A stretch of DNA of 44,294 nt from DASQEH01 sp038239485 (GTDB lineage: Bacteria > Actinomycetota > Actinomycetes > Propionibacteriales > Nocardioidaceae): contig JBBSET010000033.1 in NCBI GenBank assembly GCA_038239485.1, positions 1-44,294 of the forward strand, given 5' to 3'. Position numbers and translations under genes: made by a program. The notes beneath the pieces were generated by a model. It saw only the letters and a list, made by a program, of their open reading frames with translations, ran no database searches and was not told the origin of the DNA. Of the stretch, positions 1-9,362 are shown piece after piece (the first letter of the stretch is position 1; each line of letters starts with the position of its first letter).

Positions 1-284
1 CCACCGGCCAAGGCAGGACACGATGGACGATGCGGTGGAAGCCCGCACTCAACGCGTTCGCGATCACCTTCGCCGACCGCTGGCCAGCAGCAGAAACCTA
101 CTAATGAAAACCGCCAGAAACACCCTTGCTGTTACAGACCCGAGGGCAACACCAGCGCGGTCAAGCTCTGCGTCATGCCGAACGGGAGGCGGCAGCAACA
201 CCGTGGGAGAGTGCAGAATCGCTGCCGCAAGCTCCGTTGTCTGGGCCTGTGGTTGGCTTTGGTCCAGTTGGTGGAGGTGGATAA

Positions 285-950
285 TTAGTTGGGTCGACGG
301 ACCGCCCACTCGATCCCCTGCCTCGTCAGCCGTCGGACATCGGGGTCTTCGAGGTCTTGCGGCGTGTGACCGATCGAGTGATAGAACACGCGGCCGTTGC
401 CCCAGGTGCGCACCCACGCCTGGGGCATCCGGTGCCCCTTCAGCCACGGCAGGTGCTCTCCGTTGAAAACGGTCTCCGCGAGCACCTGATTGTTCGGGTT
501 GACATGACAGTAGTACTGCTCCGAGGCGACGTCGAACGAGCCGATTCCCTGGGTGACATCGTGGTCGTTGTCGACGATGGTCACCTTGTACGGATGGGGG
601 TATCCCTCCCCTCCGGGATGCTCGAGGAAGTCGCCCCCCAGGAGCAGGTGGTACTTCAGACTGGATCGGAAGGCCGCTAGGGCACCGTGCCATGCCACCA
701 CTCCCGTTCCTTGCTGAACCGCGTCCAACAGCCGGTCCTCCTGACTATCGGTGAGATCCTCGGTCGTCAGGGCATTGTTCCAACCCAGGACGATGAGGTC
801 ATAGCCGGTGAGGTCGGCGTCGAGGGAGAAGGGGTCGCTTGTTTGATCGGTCTCGAAGCCGAGCTCGGTCAGCAGGCTCGTGGCCCACACCGCCATCTCC
901 TGCGGCCGATGGCCGGGCCACCCGCCAAATAGACTGAGTACTTTCGTCAC
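285..950 (-). CDS. ThuA-like domain protein
   Basis: A 221-residue protein with the ThuA-like (class I glutamine-amidotransferase-like) fold: an N-terminal beta strand and GGWPGH turn at about residues 9-14, a VAWHGALAAF segment near residue 85, and HP/YH elements later. ThuA family members occur in sugar catabolism (ThuA/ThuB act on trehalose through 3-keto sugars), but the exact reaction of this one cannot be read from sequence. The start is GTG at 950, preceded by AAGGAG about ten bases upstream; an ATG at 957 is out of frame. It lies 136 bases downstream of the GMC oxidoreductase on the same strand, so the two may be cotranscribed and act on one carbohydrate (inference). The 284 bases between this gene and the window start hold nothing I recognise. 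Confidence 0.8.
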   Translation of the reverse strand: MTKVLSLFGGWPGHRPQEMAVWATSLLTELGFETDQTSDPFSLDADLTGYDLIVLGWNNALTTEDLTDSQEDRLLDAVQQGTGVVAWHGALAAFRSSLKYHLLLGGDFLEHPGGEGYPHPYKVTIVDNDHDVTQGIGSFDVASEQYYCHVNPNNQVLAETVFNGEHLPWLKGHRMPQAWVRTWGNGRVFYHSIGHTPQDLEDPDVRRLTRQGIEWAVRRPN

Positions 951-1086
951 CTGTCATCGTCTCCTTCGGCTAGGACGTTGTTCGAGCATTCCTCGGCGAC
1001 CGGTGTGATGGCCGAGGGCTGCAAACTCCCTAGGCCACTTGTCTCCGGACGACTCGCTACGGGCGGGCTTCCAGTCGTGTGTGGCG

Positions 1087-2658
1087 CTAAGCGGCGATGT
1101 CGGGTGCGACACGGATCGCATTCGCCGCTATCGTCAGCGCCGGGTTGAGGGCGGCCGACGACGGGAAGAACGATGCGTCGACGATCCAAAGGTTGTCAAT
1201 GTCGTGAGAGCGGCAGCCGGGGTTGAGAACGCTTTGGGACGGGTCAATGCCGGCAACCGCCGTACCGCACATGTGCGAGTTGGTCTCGATGCCCATCTGC
1301 TGGGTGAAGATCAGAGGGTATCCGGCTCGACGGACTGCCTTCGTGATTCTTCGCACGAGCTCCCGATGGGGTGCGACGTTGGTGGGAGTCCAGTCGATGA
1401 GGATCCGATCACCGTCCACTCGCACGCGGTTGTCGAGCAGGGGCAGATCCTCGGTGGTCAGGTAGATGTCCAAGCTGCGTCGGGTCATGAAGTCCAAAGA
1501 CCACATGGGGGCCCAGCTCTTGGCGCCCTTGATCATGGCTCCCTGCAGCTTGCCGAGCATCTGGAGGTTTCCGAGGGGAAAGGGATTGACGGGGCTGGCC
1601 TCGTAGAAGTCGTTGAGGCCGAGGGTTTTCTGCCATTGGGTGGTGTTGCGGTGCAGCGGGTCGACGCCGACGAAGAAGGTGCTGTTGTGCACCATGTAAT
1701 TGCGACCGAGGAGGCCGGAGGAGTTCCCGAGGCCCTGTGGGTGCTGCAGAGTGCTGGAGCGAAGCAGCAGCACCGAGCTGTTGACGGCGCCGGCCGACAC
1801 GACGACCTTGCTGGCGTTGATGCGAACGACTCTGCCGTCGTAACGTCCTTCAGCCCCGATCACGGAGCGTCCGTCCGGGGAGGTCAGCAGCCGGATGATT
1901 TCGGTGCGGGGGAGCAGTTTGACATTCTGTGAGGCGAGCGTCGGAATGAGGGCGCGGTTCTCCGCGTCGGACTTGATGCCGGTCTCGTCGGGGCAGCCGT
2001 CGGCCGTGGTCACGGCGGCACGGTCGGTCTCGGAGGTGATGTTCATGGCGTTGGTCATGTGGAATGGGTGCAGCCCCTGGCCGCGCAGGGAGTCGGCGAA
2101 GCGCTCGATGACGGGTTCGTGCTCAAGAGCTGGGAACGGGTAGTCGGTCGAGTGCGGGGGCTCGGTTGGGTCTTCGCCGACGGTCCCGTGTGCCTGGTAC
2201 AGCCGCTCGGCCTGGCCGTAGAACGGCTCCAAGTCGTCATAGCTGATGGGCCATGCCCGCGAGACACATTCCTGGTGGGCGAACTCCTCGAAGTCGCTAC
2301 GACGGAACCGCGGCATGCTCGCGCCCCAGAACCGGGTGTTGCCGCCGACCCAGTAGTAGACACCGGGAGCGAAAGGCTGCCCCGTCCTCCCGTTGAACCA
2401 TAGCCCGGCGTTCTTGTATCGACCTTCGAGGTACATCTCGGTGGGCATGGAGTTTTGAGCTTCGCGGGGCAGGAACCCGCCTCGTTCCACTACGAGCACG
2501 TCCTTGCCCGAGTCGCGGAGTGCCCAGGCCAGGGTCGAGCCGCCCATACCCGATCCGACGATCAGGATGTCGGTGCTGATCTCGTCGGTGTCGTGCAGAG
2601 AGACGATCGAGGTCGGGTCAACACCGGATGGGACACTGGTCTGGTCAACAGCGGTCAT
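1087..2658 (-). CDS. GMC-family FAD-dependent oxidoreductase
   Basis: A 523-residue flavoprotein of the glucose-methanol-choline family. The FAD-binding Rossmann motif GSGMGG is at residues 35-40, followed by an acidic strand end (VVERGG); a WGASMPRF segment follows, and the C-terminal catalytic region has SHMCGT and the family ending NPALTIAANAIR. This oxidises an alcohol or sugar hydroxyl and passes electrons to oxygen or another acceptor. The SHMCGT context resembles pyranose-oxidase/glycoside 3-oxidase members more than choline dehydrogenases, but that is a recollection, not a search. The open frame extends upstream to 3330, but that extension runs antisense to the PucR gene; I chose ATG 2658 because GGGAGGA lies just upstream and the dinucleotide fold starts about 30 residues later. 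Likely operon partner is the ThuA-like gene downstream. Confidence 0.85.
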   Translation of the reverse strand: MTAVDQTSVPSGVDPTSIVSLHDTDEISTDILIVGSGMGGSTLAWALRDSGKDVLVVERGGFLPREAQNSMPTEMYLEGRYKNAGLWFNGRTGQPFAPGVYYWVGGNTRFWGASMPRFRRSDFEEFAHQECVSRAWPISYDDLEPFYGQAERLYQAHGTVGEDPTEPPHSTDYPFPALEHEPVIERFADSLRGQGLHPFHMTNAMNITSETDRAAVTTADGCPDETGIKSDAENRALIPTLASQNVKLLPRTEIIRLLTSPDGRSVIGAEGRYDGRVVRINASKVVVSAGAVNSSVLLLRSSTLQHPQGLGNSSGLLGRNYMVHNSTFFVGVDPLHRNTTQWQKTLGLNDFYEASPVNPFPLGNLQMLGKLQGAMIKGAKSWAPMWSLDFMTRRSLDIYLTTEDLPLLDNRVRVDGDRILIDWTPTNVAPHRELVRRITKAVRRAGYPLIFTQQMGIETNSHMCGTAVAGIDPSQSVLNPGCRSHDIDNLWIVDASFFPSSAALNPALTIAANAIRVAPDIAA

Positions 2659-2875
2659 CGAGGGTCCTCCCGCGAGTCGGATTGGGTCGTGCTGGGCGAG
2701 TGGATCTCGGGCCGCCAGGCTGGACGCGACACTGAGCCGCTCTGCCGCGCAGCCGCCCGCCCCAGCGAATGACACGCTCGATCCTAGGATGGCCGGCGAC
2801 GGTCGGGACAGACTCACGCTGTGCAATGGGGCCAGCTGACACTTCACAAACCGTGGTCTCGATACCCTGCTGCGC

Positions 2876-4441
2876 ATGAGCCCCACATTCACCCTGACGG
2901 CTGCCTGCGTGCTTGAACTTGAGATCTTCAAGCGTGCCCAAGCCCGGGTGGTCGCGGGCGCCGACCGGCTAGACAGAACCGTCCGCTGGGTCCACAGCGC
3001 CGAGATCCCCGACATCGCCCGGTTCCTGGTGGGCGGAGAGCTGCTGCTGACCGCAGGACTAGGAATTGGGACCGGCGAAGCGGACCAGCAACGTTTCATC
3101 CGCTCCATTGCCGATGCTGGCGTCGCGATGCTGTGTATCGAACTGTCCGGACGAGCCTTCTCGGACGTTCCGGCTGCGCTGGTGCAGGCGGCTGAGGGCG
3201 CCGGGCTACCTCTCGTGACCTTTGCCCAGGAGGTTCCGTTCGTTGAGGTGGCGGCGCAGGTGCACAACAGCATCGTTGACCTGCGCATCAAAGAGCTCAC
3301 TGCCGACGCCGAGGCCAATGCCACCTTCACCGAGCTGCTGCTGGAGGGTGAGGATTATGTCTCGATCGTGAGCGAGCTCGCTCGCTCGATCGATCAGCCC
3401 TGTGCTCTGGAGGACCGTGCGCATCAACTGTGCGCTTACCGCCATCATTCCGACGAAGCTGATGCCTTGGTGACGGACTGGCAAGGGCACTCCCGCGGCG
3501 GTCATGACGCGGCGAGGGGCTGCGTGCGCCATCCGGTGGTGCTTAAAGGCGAGATGTGGGGATGGTTGCACGTGCTGCACGGCTCGCAACCCCTCACGTC
3601 GTCAGACCTAAGGACCGTTGAGCGCGCCACCGCGGCGATCGCGATCACTCTTCTCGGTGAACAGGTGCGGGGAGTTCGGCGCTTTCAACGCCACGCCGTT
3701 CTGATCAACCGCCTCAGGCTGGGAGACATTGACGGTGAGGCCTTCGTAGAGCGGTCCGTGCGCCTGGGTCGCGACATCAGGGGCAAGGCCTTCGTGGTGC
3801 TGATGGTCAGCCAACGTGGAGACGACGAGGCATTCGGGGAGGCCGAGCTGGCAGCGTGGCTCGTCGCGACAGGCGCGGTGGCGATTGTCGGGGACATTGG
3901 CACCGCCGCTATCGCCGTCGTTGGACTGCCTAACAAGCGACTGGCCCAGACGGTCACCACCGGGCTCTCGGGCTTGCCGGCCAGGGTTGGGGTCAGCCGG
4001 GTCGTCTCGGCCAAGCAGCTGGCAACCGCTATCGGTCAGGCGGAGTCGGCACACGCGGCGGCTACAGTCGGTGATGCGACCGAGACCGTGGTGAGGTTCG
4101 ACGACCTAGGCGTTCGGCGCCTCCTACTCGTCTTGTCGCAGGGCCCTGAGCTGGCGAAGTACGTCGAGGACGAGCTGGGGTTAGTGCTCGAGCACGATGC
4201 CCGCGCGAGCAACCAGCTGTTCCTAACCCTGCGGACCTTCCTGGAGGCGGACGGGCGGAAGTCCGAGGCAGCCCAGCGGTTGTTCATTCAGCGTCGCACG
4301 CTCTACTACCGGCTCGACCGGCTGAACGAGCTCCTGGGCCGCTCGCTCGACGACCCCGAGACCCGGTTGCGCCTGTTGCTCGCCGTGAGGGCCCTGGACC
4401 TGCTGAACCAGCGCGGCGTGCGGGAGGCATCCGGCAGGTGA
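2876..4441 (+). CDS. PucR-family transcriptional regulator
   Basis: A 521-residue regulator with the PucR architecture: an N-terminal PucR ligand domain (about residues 10-130, with ARFLVGGELLLTAG), a central CdaR/GGDEF-like region, and a C-terminal HTH_30 domain (about 440-510) with the signature RRTLYYRLDRL. Family members activate purine (Bacillus PucR), amino-acid or other catabolic genes in response to substrate. It is transcribed away from the GMC/ThuA pair, with 217 bases between the start codons, and lies 178 bases upstream of the APC permease reading the same way. That position suggests it controls the permease-ThDP-HisD-aspartase genes and possibly the divergent pair. The purine genes start 8 kb away and have their own IclR-type regulator, so I do not assume this one senses purines. 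Confidence 0.88.
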   Translation: MSPTFTLTAACVLELEIFKRAQARVVAGADRLDRTVRWVHSAEIPDIARFLVGGELLLTAGLGIGTGEADQQRFIRSIADAGVAMLCIELSGRAFSDVPAALVQAAEGAGLPLVTFAQEVPFVEVAAQVHNSIVDLRIKELTADAEANATFTELLLEGEDYVSIVSELARSIDQPCALEDRAHQLCAYRHHSDEADALVTDWQGHSRGGHDAARGCVRHPVVLKGEMWGWLHVLHGSQPLTSSDLRTVERATAAIAITLLGEQVRGVRRFQRHAVLINRLRLGDIDGEAFVERSVRLGRDIRGKAFVVLMVSQRGDDEAFGEAELAAWLVATGAVAIVGDIGTAAIAVVGLPNKRLAQTVTTGLSGLPARVGVSRVVSAKQLATAIGQAESAHAAATVGDATETVVRFDDLGVRRLLLVLSQGPELAKYVEDELGLVLEHDARASNQLFLTLRTFLEADGRKSEAAQRLFIQRRTLYYRLDRLNELLGRSLDDPETRLRLLLAVRALDLLNQRGVREASGR

Positions 4442-4619
4442 GCCTGATCCTGGGTCTCCGCAAGTGCGGCTACTTGCACCTGTGAACTGCTTGCCCGAGA
4501 CCTGCGCGAACTGTGCATGCAGAGCACAAATTCTTGCACATGTTGAATCTGGCGAGCTAAAGGCCCTGGCTCGTAGGTTCAGCAGGACGCTTCCGGAGCA
4601 CTACCGAAGGGCCAGAGCC

Positions 4620-6101
4620 ATGTCCGAGTCAATAGCTTCCCGCACAGTTCGTTCGCCGTTGTCCGACGACGAGTATCTCGAGCAGCTCGGCTATGAGCCG
4701 GAGCTCAACCGCACGCTCGGTGGTTTTTCGAGCTTCGCCCTGCAATTCGGTGAGATCGCCCCTATCGGGGGCATCGTCTTCACCATCGCGGTAGCCCTCA
4801 GTCAGGTTGGACCAGCGACGCTCTGGCCCTGGATCATCGGTGGGGCCTTGCAGTTGCTCGTCGCGTGGTGCGTCGCCGAGGCCTGCTCCTCCTTCCCGAT
4901 CGCCGGTGGCGCTTACAACATCGTGTCGCGGCTGCTCGGACGGCTGCCCGGGTGGCAGGTCGGCTGGTGGCTCGAGATCGCTCACGTCGTGTCCCTTGCC
5001 GGGTCCTGCGTTGCCATCGCGCCGCTGCTGGCCTCCTACGTCGGCTGGACGGGGCTGGGGCACTGGTCCATCGTCGCGGTGACTGGTGGCCTGATCCTTA
5101 TCTCGACGCTCATCAACATCGGCAGTGTGAAGATCTCGTCACAGTTCGTGAACGCCGGTGTCTGGGCCACGCTGGTCGCGTGCGTGCTGGTTTCCGTGGT
5201 GCTGGTGGGGGCGCTCGTCTTCGGCAGCCACCACGTCCACAACTTCGACTACCTCTTCACCACCGGGAACACCGTCAAAGGTTCGATCGTCCTACCGCTG
5301 CTCTACGCCGCGCTGCTACCGGGCATCGTCCTGAACGGGTTCGACGTGAGCGGGAACGCCAGTGAGGAGACCAAGGATGCGAGCCGCGCCGTGCCTCGAG
5401 GCATGGTCATCGCGAACGGTGGCTCCTACCTCTTCGGGACCATCGTCATCCTGCTGTTCCTGCTCGGTATGACAAACACCTCCGACACGCTGGCGTCGAG
5501 CCAGCCCGTCACGTACATCCTCGACCCCCTCCTCGGCAGCCCGGTCGCCAAGACGTTCGAGGTCCTCGCCGTTCTCGGTCTCTACGTCAGCGGCGTCGTC
5601 CTGCAGATGGCCGGTGCCCGCGTGATCTGGGCACAGGCGCGCGACGGAGAGTTCCCGCTGCCGAAGATCTTCGGCAAGCTGAACAAGGACAAGGTGCCCG
5701 CAGCGGGTGTGTGGTTCGGAGGTGTGGTCGCCTTCCTTCTCGTTCTGTGGAGCAGCCTGTACGCAGTCCTGATCGCCATGACCGTCGTGCTGTGGGTCGC
5801 GGGCTACGGGATTCTGATCGGCGCCATGTACTACGGCAAGCGCAAGGGTGTCGTCCCGGCACCGGCCTTCGGCGTCAAGGGCTGGAAGGTTCTCTTCCCG
5901 GTGGCCATCGCCTGGTCGGTCCTGGTCTGCTTCGTGCTCGTGTACCAGAACGTGAGCCAGGTGGGTGTAGGGCTCCTCATCGTCGGGGTGGCCGGCCTGC
6001 TCGTCTACTTCCTCGGCCTTCCGAAGAAGCCCGAGTCGGACCGTATCGTCGCGGCTCACCACGAAGTGCACTCGACCAACTCAGCCCGACCTACGCACTG
6101 A
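4620..6101 (+). CDS. APC-superfamily amino acid permease
   Basis: A 493-residue polytopic membrane protein of the amino acid-polyamine-organocation superfamily. A hydrophilic N-terminus of about 45 residues precedes roughly twelve hydrophobic segments; the first contains the family-typical FGEIAPIGGIVF and later GGAYNIVSRLLG and NASEETKDASRAVPRG match the conserved intracellular loop of APC transporters. It should import an amino acid, amine or similar compound by cation coupling or exchange. The open frame extends upstream to 4464 without family similarity; ATG 4620 fits the normal N-terminus and has GAAGGG eight bases before it. It is followed after 27 bases by the ThDP enzyme, so it probably imports the substrate of that operon. 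Which amino compound is transported cannot be read from sequence. Confidence 0.87.
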   Translation: MSESIASRTVRSPLSDDEYLEQLGYEPELNRTLGGFSSFALQFGEIAPIGGIVFTIAVALSQVGPATLWPWIIGGALQLLVAWCVAEACSSFPIAGGAYNIVSRLLGRLPGWQVGWWLEIAHVVSLAGSCVAIAPLLASYVGWTGLGHWSIVAVTGGLILISTLINIGSVKISSQFVNAGVWATLVACVLVSVVLVGALVFGSHHVHNFDYLFTTGNTVKGSIVLPLLYAALLPGIVLNGFDVSGNASEETKDASRAVPRGMVIANGGSYLFGTIVILLFLLGMTNTSDTLASSQPVTYILDPLLGSPVAKTFEVLAVLGLYVSGVVLQMAGARVIWAQARDGEFPLPKIFGKLNKDKVPAAGVWFGGVVAFLLVLWSSLYAVLIAMTVVLWVAGYGILIGAMYYGKRKGVVPAPAFGVKGWKVLFPVAIAWSVLVCFVLVYQNVSQVGVGLLIVGVAGLLVYFLGLPKKPESDRIVAAHHEVHSTNSARPTH

Positions 6102-6128
6102 CCCTCACTCAGCAAGGAGAGCAGATCG

Positions 6129-7916
6129 ATGGAACTGACAGGATCCGAGATCATCGCCCAGTGCCTCAAGCACTACGGCATCGAGTACGTCGCTGGCATC
6201 CCTGGCCACGGGGCCTGGGTCATGATGGACGCCTTGATGCAGGAGGACTCCACGATCCCCTTCATCCAGGTGTTCCACGAGCAGAGCGCCGTCCACATGG
6301 CTGACGGCTACTACCGGGCCAGCGGCAAACCGATGGTGGCGATGACCTCCATCGGCCCTGGAGCAGCGAACACCGTCATGGCACAGGCCACCGCGTTCGC
6401 CGACTCCACAGCCGTGCTGACCATCACCGGAGGCCCGGCCACCCACATGAAGGGCCACGGGGTCCTGCAAGAGCTGGACCGCTACCAGGACAACGACTTC
6501 ACGCGCGTCATGGAGCCGGTCACCAAGCGACACTGGGATGTCGCCCGAGTTGACGCCCTGCCTACCGTCATGCACCGCGCGTTCAACGCCATGCTCACCG
6601 GGCGACGAGGACCTGTGCACATCGAGGTCCCGATGGACACCCAGGCGGAGACCGCGGAGGTCGCACTCCATGATCTGCAGCGTCGGCTGCCTGTCGGCCT
6701 CCAGTACCCCGACCCGGCGGCGATCGAGCAGGCCGCAGCGCTGCTCGCGAGCGCGGAGCGCCCCGTCATCGTGCTTGGAGGAGGCGCCATCTCGTCGGAC
6801 GCCTGGCATGAGGTCATCAGCCTGGCTGAAGGACTTAGCGCCGTGGTGGTGACGACGTGGAACGGCAAGGGCGCGTTCCCGGAGGATCATCCCCTGTTTG
6901 CTGGCAGCGTGGGCCAGACTGGCACGATCCACGGCAACAAGCTGGCGGCCAGCGCTGACGTGGTCATCTCCGTCGGCTGCAAGTTCACCGACTGGTCGGC
7001 ATCGAGCTACCGCAAGGGCGTCTCGTTCTCCTTCCCACCCGCCAAGCTCATCCAGATCGATATCGACCCCCACGAGATCGGAAAGAACTACCCGGCCGAA
7101 GTCGGCATCGTCGCGGACGCCAAGCCCACGCTCGCCGCTCTCGTCGAGGCGAGCGTCGGCGAGGAGCCGGCGCCCCGCGAGGCCTACCTCGCCGAGCTGG
7201 AGGAGCTCAAGGGTGAATGGGAGCGCCGCCTGGCTCCGCGCCGCGACAGTGACGACTCGCCCATGACCTCCCAGCGTCCGCTCGCCGAGCTCCGCAAGAT
7301 CCTCCCCCGAGACGGCATCGTCGTCGTCGGCTCGGGCAACCCGCAGGGGGCCGTTAAGCAAGGTTTCCCGGTCTACGAGCCCCGCACCCACCTGACGTCG
7401 GGAAGCTACTCATCGATGGGGTGGGCCGTCCCGGCTGCCATGGGAGCGAAGCTGGCCAAGCCAGAGACGCCGGTCGTCTGCGTCCTGGGCGACGGTGATT
7501 TCCTCATGAGCATCCAGGAGCTTGCCGGGTGTGTCACCAACGACATCGCCGTTGTGTTCCTCGTGCAGAACAATTGCGGCTACATGTCGATCCGTGGTGG
7601 CCAGCGCAAGATCATGGATCGCCACATCGGCAGCGAGTTCAACTACCCCGACGGCACACCGTACACCCCCAACTTCGTCGAGATCGCCGAGGCCTTCGGT
7701 GTGCAAGCTTGGCGCGCGGACACGGGTGAGCAGGTCGCCAAGGCCCTCGAGGAAGCTCTCGCGAGCGGGAAGCCGGCCGTGGTCGAGGCCACCACCGCCC
7801 GGGATGCTGGGGGCCCCTTCGTCCCCGGGTGGTGGGACTTCCCGTCCCCGGGCTACATCACCGACAAGCGTCAGGACCAGTACGCCGCAGAACGCGCCGA
7901 CGAGCAGCACCTCTGA
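6129..7916 (+). CDS. ThDP-dependent acetolactate-synthase-like enzyme
   Basis: A 595-residue thiamine-diphosphate enzyme with the three-domain layout of acetolactate synthase/benzoylformate decarboxylase relatives: PYR domain (about 1-170) with the ThDP-activating glutamate E51 in FHEQSAVHMADGYYRA, a central domain (190-345), and a PP domain carrying the metal-ThDP motif from GDGD at 454 to NN at 481-482. It should decarboxylate a 2-oxo acid or ligate an acyl-anion equivalent. It is not glyoxylate carboligase, which lacks the glutamate and is encoded separately at 20.8 kb. Sulfoacetaldehyde acetyltransferase is a possible alternative, but its N-terminus differs as I recall it and no phosphotransacetylase gene follows. 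AAGGAG lies nine bases before ATG 6129. Product and substrate remain unknown; the neighbours (permease, HisD-like dehydrogenase, aspartase) suggest a catabolic pathway. Confidence 0.85.
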   Translation: MELTGSEIIAQCLKHYGIEYVAGIPGHGAWVMMDALMQEDSTIPFIQVFHEQSAVHMADGYYRASGKPMVAMTSIGPGAANTVMAQATAFADSTAVLTITGGPATHMKGHGVLQELDRYQDNDFTRVMEPVTKRHWDVARVDALPTVMHRAFNAMLTGRRGPVHIEVPMDTQAETAEVALHDLQRRLPVGLQYPDPAAIEQAAALLASAERPVIVLGGGAISSDAWHEVISLAEGLSAVVVTTWNGKGAFPEDHPLFAGSVGQTGTIHGNKLAASADVVISVGCKFTDWSASSYRKGVSFSFPPAKLIQIDIDPHEIGKNYPAEVGIVADAKPTLAALVEASVGEEPAPREAYLAELEELKGEWERRLAPRRDSDDSPMTSQRPLAELRKILPRDGIVVVGSGNPQGAVKQGFPVYEPRTHLTSGSYSSMGWAVPAAMGAKLAKPETPVVCVLGDGDFLMSIQELAGCVTNDIAVVFLVQNNCGYMSIRGGQRKIMDRHIGSEFNYPDGTPYTPNFVEIAEAFGVQAWRADTGEQVAKALEEALASGKPAVVEATTARDAGGPFVPGWWDFPSPGYITDKRQDQYAAERADEQHL

Positions 7917-7959
7917 CCTGTGCGTCTCAGAGCAAGACCAAGAAGGGAACAACACCAAC

Positions 7960-9342
7960 GTGACTAACATCTTGAAGGCGCCCACTGCGCAGGCCAGCGA
8001 TAACAAGGCGACAGCTACCCGAGTGGCTGACACTGTCGCCACGATGATCGAGGAGATCAGGCGGCGCGGCGATGACGCGGTTCGTGATTACTCACAGCGG
8101 CTGGACGGGTGGGCACCCGCCTCGTTCCGGCTCGAGCAGGACGAGATCAAGAAGATCATCGGTGGGCTGCCGACGACCACGGTGGAGGACATCGTCTTCG
8201 TGCAGCAGCAGGTGCGTCGCTTCGCCGAGGCCCAGCGTCAGACGATCTCTGAGGTCGAGATCGAGACCCTCCCTGGCGTGAGGCTCGGACACAAGCTCAT
8301 CCCTCTCGAGGCGACGGGAGCCTACGTCCCCGGCGGGAGGTATCCCATGCTCGCTTCGGCCCACATGATCATCGTGCCGGCCAAAACCGCCGGGGTGGAC
8401 CGGGTCGTGGCGTGCACTCCGCCGTTGCGTGGCGCGACCCCGGCCGCCAGCATCGCCGCTATGTCGATCGCCGGAGCCGATGAGATCTACCTGCTGGGAG
8501 GGGTCCAGGCGATCGCCGCCATGGCGCTGGGAACTGAATCCATGGACCAGGTGTCCTTCATCGCGGGGCCAGGGAACGCCTACGTCGCCGAGGCCAAACG
8601 ACAGCTGTTCGGGGAGGTGGGCATCGACATCGTCGCGGGACCGACCGAGACCCTCATCGTCGCGGATAACACCGCAGACCCGTTCGTGATCGCCGTCGAC
8701 CTCCTCAGCCAAGCCGAGCACGGCCCCGACTCGCCGGCGGTGCTAATCACCACCTCGGAGCGAGTGGGTCGTGAAACGATCGCACATGTCGACCGTCTGC
8801 TTCCCAACATGTCGACCCGGGACTACGCCGACCCGGCCTGGAGAAACCACGGCGAGGTGCACCTTGTGGAAACAATGAGCGAGGCCTACGACCTCGCCAA
8901 CGAGATCGCCTCGGAGCACGTCCAGATCCTCACCGGCCAGCCCCGGGAGGCACTCGACAAGATGAGGAACTACGGATCGTTGTTCCTCGGCGAGCAGACC
9001 ACAGTCTCGTTTGGTGACAAGGTCAGTGGGACCAACCATGTCCTCCCGACCCGCCGGGGGGCGCGCTACTCCGGAGGTCTGTGGGTGGGGATGTACCTCA
9101 AGACGGTGACGTACCAGGAGGTCACCAACCCCGCCTCCAGCGCGCTGCTAGGTGAGGTCTGCGGTCGCGCCTCGCGCGCCGAGTCCTTCGAGGGTCACGC
9201 TCGCGCAGGTGACGTCCGAGCCGCCAAGTACGGCGACCGCGACCTCGACTGGGCACCCGACGAGTTGAAGCGCTGGCGCGACGGTAGCCCCGACGCTGCT
9301 GACAGGTCCGCCGCAAGCTTCCAGGCCGGGCAGCAGCCTTGA
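7960..9342 (+). CDS. Histidinol-dehydrogenase-like (HpsN-like) NAD-dependent alcohol dehydrogenase
   Basis: A 460-residue member of the HisD superfamily. The zinc ligand set of HisD is kept (Q251 and H254 in SQAEHG, D353, H413 in FEGHARAG), as are the catalytic EH pair at 319-320 (IASEHVQ) and the GTNHVLPT loop. The phrases LPGVRLGHKLIP, YVPGGRYPM and ARYSGGLWVG match the branch that contains sulfopropanediol 3-dehydrogenase (HpsN) rather than biosynthetic HisD, and no other his genes are nearby. Such enzymes oxidise a primary alcohol in two NAD-dependent steps to the carboxylate. The open frame starts at 7522 inside the ThDP gene; I take GTG 7960, preceded by AGAAGGG. It lies 43 bases after the ThDP gene and its stop is 20 bases before the aspartase start, so it belongs to this operon. 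Substrate unknown. Confidence 0.83.
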   Translation: MTNILKAPTAQASDNKATATRVADTVATMIEEIRRRGDDAVRDYSQRLDGWAPASFRLEQDEIKKIIGGLPTTTVEDIVFVQQQVRRFAEAQRQTISEVEIETLPGVRLGHKLIPLEATGAYVPGGRYPMLASAHMIIVPAKTAGVDRVVACTPPLRGATPAASIAAMSIAGADEIYLLGGVQAIAAMALGTESMDQVSFIAGPGNAYVAEAKRQLFGEVGIDIVAGPTETLIVADNTADPFVIAVDLLSQAEHGPDSPAVLITTSERVGRETIAHVDRLLPNMSTRDYADPAWRNHGEVHLVETMSEAYDLANEIASEHVQILTGQPREALDKMRNYGSLFLGEQTTVSFGDKVSGTNHVLPTRRGARYSGGLWVGMYLKTVTYQEVTNPASSALLGEVCGRASRAESFEGHARAGDVRAAKYGDRDLDWAPDELKRWRDGSPDAADRSAASFQAGQQP

Positions 9343-9362
9343 ACTCGGGACGCGGTGGTGCC

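Noticed and set aside
2659..3330. N-terminal extension of the GMC reading frame
   Set aside because: It is antisense to the PucR gene, Ser/Ala/Thr-rich without family features, and the ribosome site and FAD fold begin at 2658.
2876..4441. PucR as the regulator of the purine genes
   Set aside because: It lies 8 kb away beyond mobile debris, while a dedicated IclR-type regulator with matching operators sits in the purine cluster.
6129..7916. Sulfoacetaldehyde acetyltransferase (Xsc) assignment for the ThDP enzyme
   Set aside because: No phosphotransacetylase or sulfite-export genes nearby and the N-terminal wording differs from the Xsc sequences I remember; kept only as an alternative.
7960..9342. 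Biosynthetic histidinol dehydrogenase
   Set aside because: No other histidine genes nearby and the conserved phrases fit the HpsN-like branch.
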